From IMG/VR virus record IMGVR_UViG_3300028025_002882, positions 1 through 29,559 of that record: a DNA stretch of 29,559 nt. The stretch is one strand, 5' to 3'. A model generated the notes under the pieces. The model saw nothing but the letters and a program-made list of their open reading frames with translations. It did not search any database and was not told the origin of the DNA. Source of the stretch: a virus. The translations under genes were made by a program, and so were the position numbers. How positions within the stretch are numbered: the first letter of the stretch is position 1; every line of letters starts with the position of its first letter. This document shows positions 26,697 through 29,559 of this stretch, piece by piece.

Positions 26697-26702
26697 TATA
26701 CT
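26697..26702 (+). promoter_or_regulatory. Leaderless late promoter
   Basis: TGG-TATACT, then AGTGGTT and the ATG at 26710. It lies just after the stop of the large fibre gene. Confidence 0.7.
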
Positions 26703-26709
26703 AGTGGTT

Positions 26710-27105
26710 ATGAATATAGACGTTAATAAAGATTTTGGGCAAGTAATGCCTAACCAGATTGGTAAAACAAAGGTATCAATCGTAGAAGAACCATTTTCCG
26801 ACTATGGAATTTATGTATGGCAGTTGCGTTCTGGCAAGTTTTTCACAGACGACTCTGGTAATGCCCTCAGCATTGACTCAATGAAAGGTGACGAATCTCG
26901 TATTGCTCTGCTCCGTGCAGAAGCATCCTGGAACGGTCAACCAGATGGTCAGGCTGTTTTCTTCCCGAATGTTCGCAAGGTATCCGATGAAGAGTATAGT
27001 GAGCAGATTGACCGTATGCAACAGGGATACATCCCTTCAGAAACAGACCTTGGTGCAATGATTGCAGCCAAGAAGACACAACTAGAATTTGGGAATGAAG
27101 AGTAA
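26710..27105 (+). CDS. Hypothetical protein before the portal, 131 aa
   Basis: Preferred start MNIDVNKDFGQVMPNQIGKT at 26710, 7 nt after TATACT; a GTG 6 nt earlier would give two more residues. The product is soluble, with mixed strands in the first two thirds and an acidic helical end (SETDLGAMIAAKKTQLEFGN). It overlaps the portal start by one base (TAATG), so it is made with the portal and may act in packaging or head assembly. No family recognised. Confidence 0.75.
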   Translation: MNIDVNKDFGQVMPNQIGKTKVSIVEEPFSDYGIYVWQLRSGKFFTDDSGNALSIDSMKGDESRIALLRAEASWNGQPDGQAVFFPNVRKVSDEEYSEQIDRMQQGYIPSETDLGAMIAAKKTQLEFGNEE

Positions 27106-28703
27106 TGAGTTACTACGAATACGCAAACACACCTGCTCGCCTAGATGAAGTCCCTCAAGAGGTTGACCTATTCAAAGACCTAGACCCATTCATTAAGTCT
27201 TGGGACGACATTAAGTCATTCAATGGCATGAACACTAATTTCAAGCGTAGAAGCACAAGAATGGCTAAGGCTCTTGGAGACGACGCTTACCTAGAATCTG
27301 CTGGAGCAATCCAGATGGGTACAGGTGGAGCACGTTCAAACGCTATCAACCCAGGTGTGGTATTCCGTAATGCATACGCATTGTTTGACGTAATTACTCC
27401 ACCATACAACCTATACGAACTTGCAACATACTACGATACCTCATTCGCTAACCACGCTGCTATTGATGCAAAAGTTGAGAACACTGTTGGTCTTGGTTAT
27501 GACTTTGCTGTATCGGACAAGACAGGTCTTAAACTTGAGGCTGCTAATGCAGAACAGATGGCTCGTGCTCGTAAGCGTATCGAACGCCTAAAGGTGCAAC
27601 TCCGTGACTGGCTAGAAGGTCTAAACCAAGACGAGTCATTCTCTTCCGTAATGGAAAAGGTTTACACAGACGTTCACGCAATGGGTAACGGATACATTGA
27701 AGTTGGCAGAACAACTACTGGAGAGATTGGCTACATTGGTCACATCCCTGCTGCTACTATGCGTGTACGCAGACTGCGTGACGGATACGTTCAGATTATT
27801 GCGAACAAGGTTGTTTACTTCCGTAACTTCGGGGCAAAGAATGTAAACTACATTACTGAAGACCCACGACCTAACGAGATTATCCACATCAAGGAATACT
27901 CTCCACTAAACACTTTTTATGGTGTACCAGACGTTATGGCTGCTATGCCATCTCTTCTAGGTGACGCACTTGCATCACAGTACAACATTGATTACTTTAA
28001 TAATAAGGCTGTGCCACGTTACATCGTAACCCTAAAGGGTGCACAACTTACTCCAGAAGCCGAAGATAAACTGTTCCGCTTCCTACAGACTGGTCTAAAG
28101 GGTCAGTCACACCGAACACTGTACATCCCACTTCCTGGAGATACAGAGGGTAACAAGGTTGAGTTCGCCATGAATCCTATTGAGAATGGAATCCAGGAAG
28201 GTTCATTCTCTCAATACCGCAAGCAGGTTCGTGACGACATTCTTGTTGCTCACCAAGTTCCACTTTCAAAACTTGGCGGTAGCGATGCATCACAGATTGC
28301 AGCATCTCTGTCACAAGACCGCACATTTAAGGAACAGGTTACTCGTCCTGCACAACGTAATCTTGAAAAGATTCTTAACAAGATTATCCGTGAGAAGACA
28401 GATGTTCTAGAACTTAAGTTCAATGAACTAACTCTGACAGATGAACTTGCTCAGTCACAGATTATCACTAACTATGTAAAGAACCAAATTATGGCTCCTA
28501 ACGAGGCTCGTGATATTCTTAACCTTGCAGAACGTCCAGACGGAGATGCAATGATTCAGCCAACTGCTAGACAGGCTGCTGACTCTAATGCCAACAATGC
28601 AGGTGACAGAACTCGTGACGATGAACGTCAACAGGCTCAGGCAGATAGCACTGCAACTGCTGCTGGAAGAAATCCTAAAGGGGAAGGACGACGCTCCCAA
28701 TAA
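27105..28703 (+). CDS. Portal protein, 532 aa
   Basis: Forms the dodecameric ring at one head vertex through which DNA passes and to which terminase and tail attach. Starts MSYYEYANTPARLDEVPQEV. The run VFRNAYALFDVITPPYNLYE, WLEGLNQDESFSSVMEKVYTD, GNGYIEV, YSPLNTFYGVPDVMAAMPSL and VPLSKLGGSDASQIAASLSQ follows the order of PBSX-type portals (wing, stem, crown). The C-terminal 50 residues are a polar, disordered tail. Length is normal for the family. It is followed by the protease gene, as expected, but no terminase gene precedes it. Confidence 0.9.
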   Translation: MSYYEYANTPARLDEVPQEVDLFKDLDPFIKSWDDIKSFNGMNTNFKRRSTRMAKALGDDAYLESAGAIQMGTGGARSNAINPGVVFRNAYALFDVITPPYNLYELATYYDTSFANHAAIDAKVENTVGLGYDFAVSDKTGLKLEAANAEQMARARKRIERLKVQLRDWLEGLNQDESFSSVMEKVYTDVHAMGNGYIEVGRTTTGEIGYIGHIPAATMRVRRLRDGYVQIIANKVVYFRNFGAKNVNYITEDPRPNEIIHIKEYSPLNTFYGVPDVMAAMPSLLGDALASQYNIDYFNNKAVPRYIVTLKGAQLTPEAEDKLFRFLQTGLKGQSHRTLYIPLPGDTEGNKVEFAMNPIENGIQEGSFSQYRKQVRDDILVAHQVPLSKLGGSDASQIAASLSQDRTFKEQVTRPAQRNLEKILNKIIREKTDVLELKFNELTLTDELAQSQIITNYVKNQIMAPNEARDILNLAERPDGDAMIQPTARQAADSNANNAGDRTRDDERQQAQADSTATAAGRNPKGEGRRSQ

Positions 28704-28749
28704 AACTGTGTTATAATAACATTTGTATAACACTTCAGTAAAAGGGGGC

Positions 28750-28755
28750 TATAAT
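28750..28755 (+). promoter_or_regulatory. Leaderless late promoter of the protease gene
   Basis: GGC-TATAAT, then TAGTCT and the ATG at 28762. A second TATAAT lies near 28710. Confidence 0.7.
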
Positions 28756-28761
28756 TAGTCT

Positions 28762-29559
28762 ATGAGTATTCAGAAAGCACACTTCGACATTGACGGAAAT
28801 AACGTCCGTATTTCAATGCCGCTCACAAAAGTAGACGCTGAACGCAGAATCGTTTCTGGCTTTGCCACCCTTGACAACCTAGACCGCCAGAACGACATCG
28901 TTACTCCAGAGGCTTCCCTAGAAGCATTCTCAAAGTTCCGTGGCAACATCCGTGAAATGCACCAGCCAAAGGCTGTTGGCAAAATGGTTGCTTTTAAGGA
29001 AGACAAGTATTTCGACCCAGAAGAAAAGAAGTTCTACTCTGGCATTTATGTATCTGCATATGTTTCAAAGGGTGCTCAGGATGCATGGGAGAAAGTTCTA
29101 GATGGAACATACACTGGTTTCTCAATCGGTGGTAAGATGAACAAGTGGGACGATGCCTACGACGAAAAGATGGATGCAAGTATCCGTATTATTAAAGACT
29201 ACACTCTTGTAGAATTGTCACTAGTTGACAGCCCAGCCAACCAGTTTGCTAACATCATCTCTGTGGAGAAGGTAGACGGCGTTGACACCATCGTTGGCGA
29301 GGGTACAGAAACAATCCTTGAGAATGTGTTCTGGGACAAAGAATCGGGATTAGTAACAATCTCAGAAGAGGAATCTGCAAACAGCCCAGTAACAGGTGCT
29401 AGTATGCAGAACATAGGTTTTGTTGAGAAGTCAGATGCTGACAAACTTGACATGATAAAGTTCTTAGTAGATAGTGCTAAAGGCATTAATACTTCTAAGA
29501 CTATTAAAAAGGAGAATGATAACATGACTGAAAACGAAAACGTTGAATCAGTAGATGTC
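28762..29559 (+). CDS. Head-maturation protease (XkdF-like), cut by window edge
   Basis: 266 codons are present, starting MSIQKAHFDIDGNNVRISMP, and the frame is open at the right edge. The protease core holds GFATLDNLDRQNDIVTPEAS, a His in REMHQPKAVGKM and the likely nucleophile Ser in TGFSIGGKM, followed by VELSLVDSPAN, as in XkdF-type prohead serine proteases. It would cleave scaffold and capsid precursors in the head. After about residue 190 the sequence becomes low in structure, and a good internal start lies at 29524, so the C-terminal part may also be made as a separate scaffold. Confidence 0.85.
   Translation, partial: MSIQKAHFDIDGNNVRISMPLTKVDAERRIVSGFATLDNLDRQNDIVTPEASLEAFSKFRGNIREMHQPKAVGKMVAFKEDKYFDPEEKKFYSGIYVSAYVSKGAQDAWEKVLDGTYTGFSIGGKMNKWDDAYDEKMDASIRIIKDYTLVELSLVDSPANQFANIISVEKVDGVDTIVGEGTETILENVFWDKESGLVTISEEESANSPVTGASMQNIGFVEKSDADKLDMIKFLVDSAKGINTSKTIKKENDNMTENENVESVDV
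29524..29559 (+). CDS. Possible internal in-frame start for a scaffold protein (partial)
   Basis: ATG at 29524 is codon 255 of the protease frame, preceded by AAGGAG at a good distance (8-9 nt). The product would begin MTENENVESVDV and continue past the edge. Several phages make their scaffold from an internal start of the protease gene (lambda C/Nu3 is the classic case). The alternative is that the purine run is fortuitous. Confidence 0.4.
   Translation, partial: MTENENVESVDV

Noticed and set aside
1-29559. Insertion sequence, integrase or attachment site
   Set aside because: No transposase- or integrase-like product and no terminal inverted repeats were seen. The hairpin at 11228-11281 lacks any sign of recombination use.

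Overview
The window is part of the genome of a tailed double-stranded DNA phage. It carries a portal protein, a head-maturation protease, several tail-fibre or adhesin proteins, a holin-like protein and a cell-wall hydrolase, plus a dense block of very small genes. The host is most likely an actinobacterium, with moderate to low certainty. The reasons are a gp88-type protein and a holin-like protein of a kind I associate with actinobacteriophages, and many genes whose -10 box lies 6-7 nt before the ATG, which implies leaderless mRNAs as are common in actinobacteria. The DNA is AT-rich for that group. No terminase, major capsid, tape-measure or DNA polymerase gene is in the window.

Left part (1-10423, minus strand): 38 small genes, most under 80 codons and many too short for routine calling. 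They sit in short transcription units with one repeated plan: an intrinsic terminator whose T-tract runs into TTTTTTGGGCAAAA or TTTTTTGCCCAAAA, then in the 6.7-10.2 kb part paired GTAAC motifs, then the 11-mer ATGTCGGTGGT, exactly 6 nt, a TATAAT or TATACT box, and one to four genes. I count 20 copies of the promoter module. Many products are mini zinc-ribbon-like proteins or single-span membrane peptides. Three transcripts carry related structured RNA elements (6621-6682, 8315-8386, 9802-9864) whose stems differ in sequence but keep pairing around invariant UGAGC and CAAAUAA strands. A fourth leader (9056-9161) folds into a tRNA-like multibranch.

The junction (about 9960-10784) holds three 17-nt direct repeats with an exact 34-bp period beside AT-rich DNA (possible iterons), a small helix-turn-helix gene, and three CGAACTTT repeats in front of the first rightward promoter.

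Right part (10785-29559, plus strand except one gene): holin-like protein, a small virion-type protein, two collagen-like proteins, two tandem family-2 glycosyltransferases, a glycine-rich adhesin, an NlpC/P60 lipoprotein on the opposite strand with its own promoter and terminator, three or more fibre proteins, a class II (B12-dependent) ribonucleotide reductase cassette with its own promoter, inverted-repeat operator and terminator, a 1187-residue LamG-like fibre, then portal and protease/scaffold at the right edge. Many of these genes have a private leaderless promoter, so this region appears to be transcribed as many overlapping units rather than one late operon.
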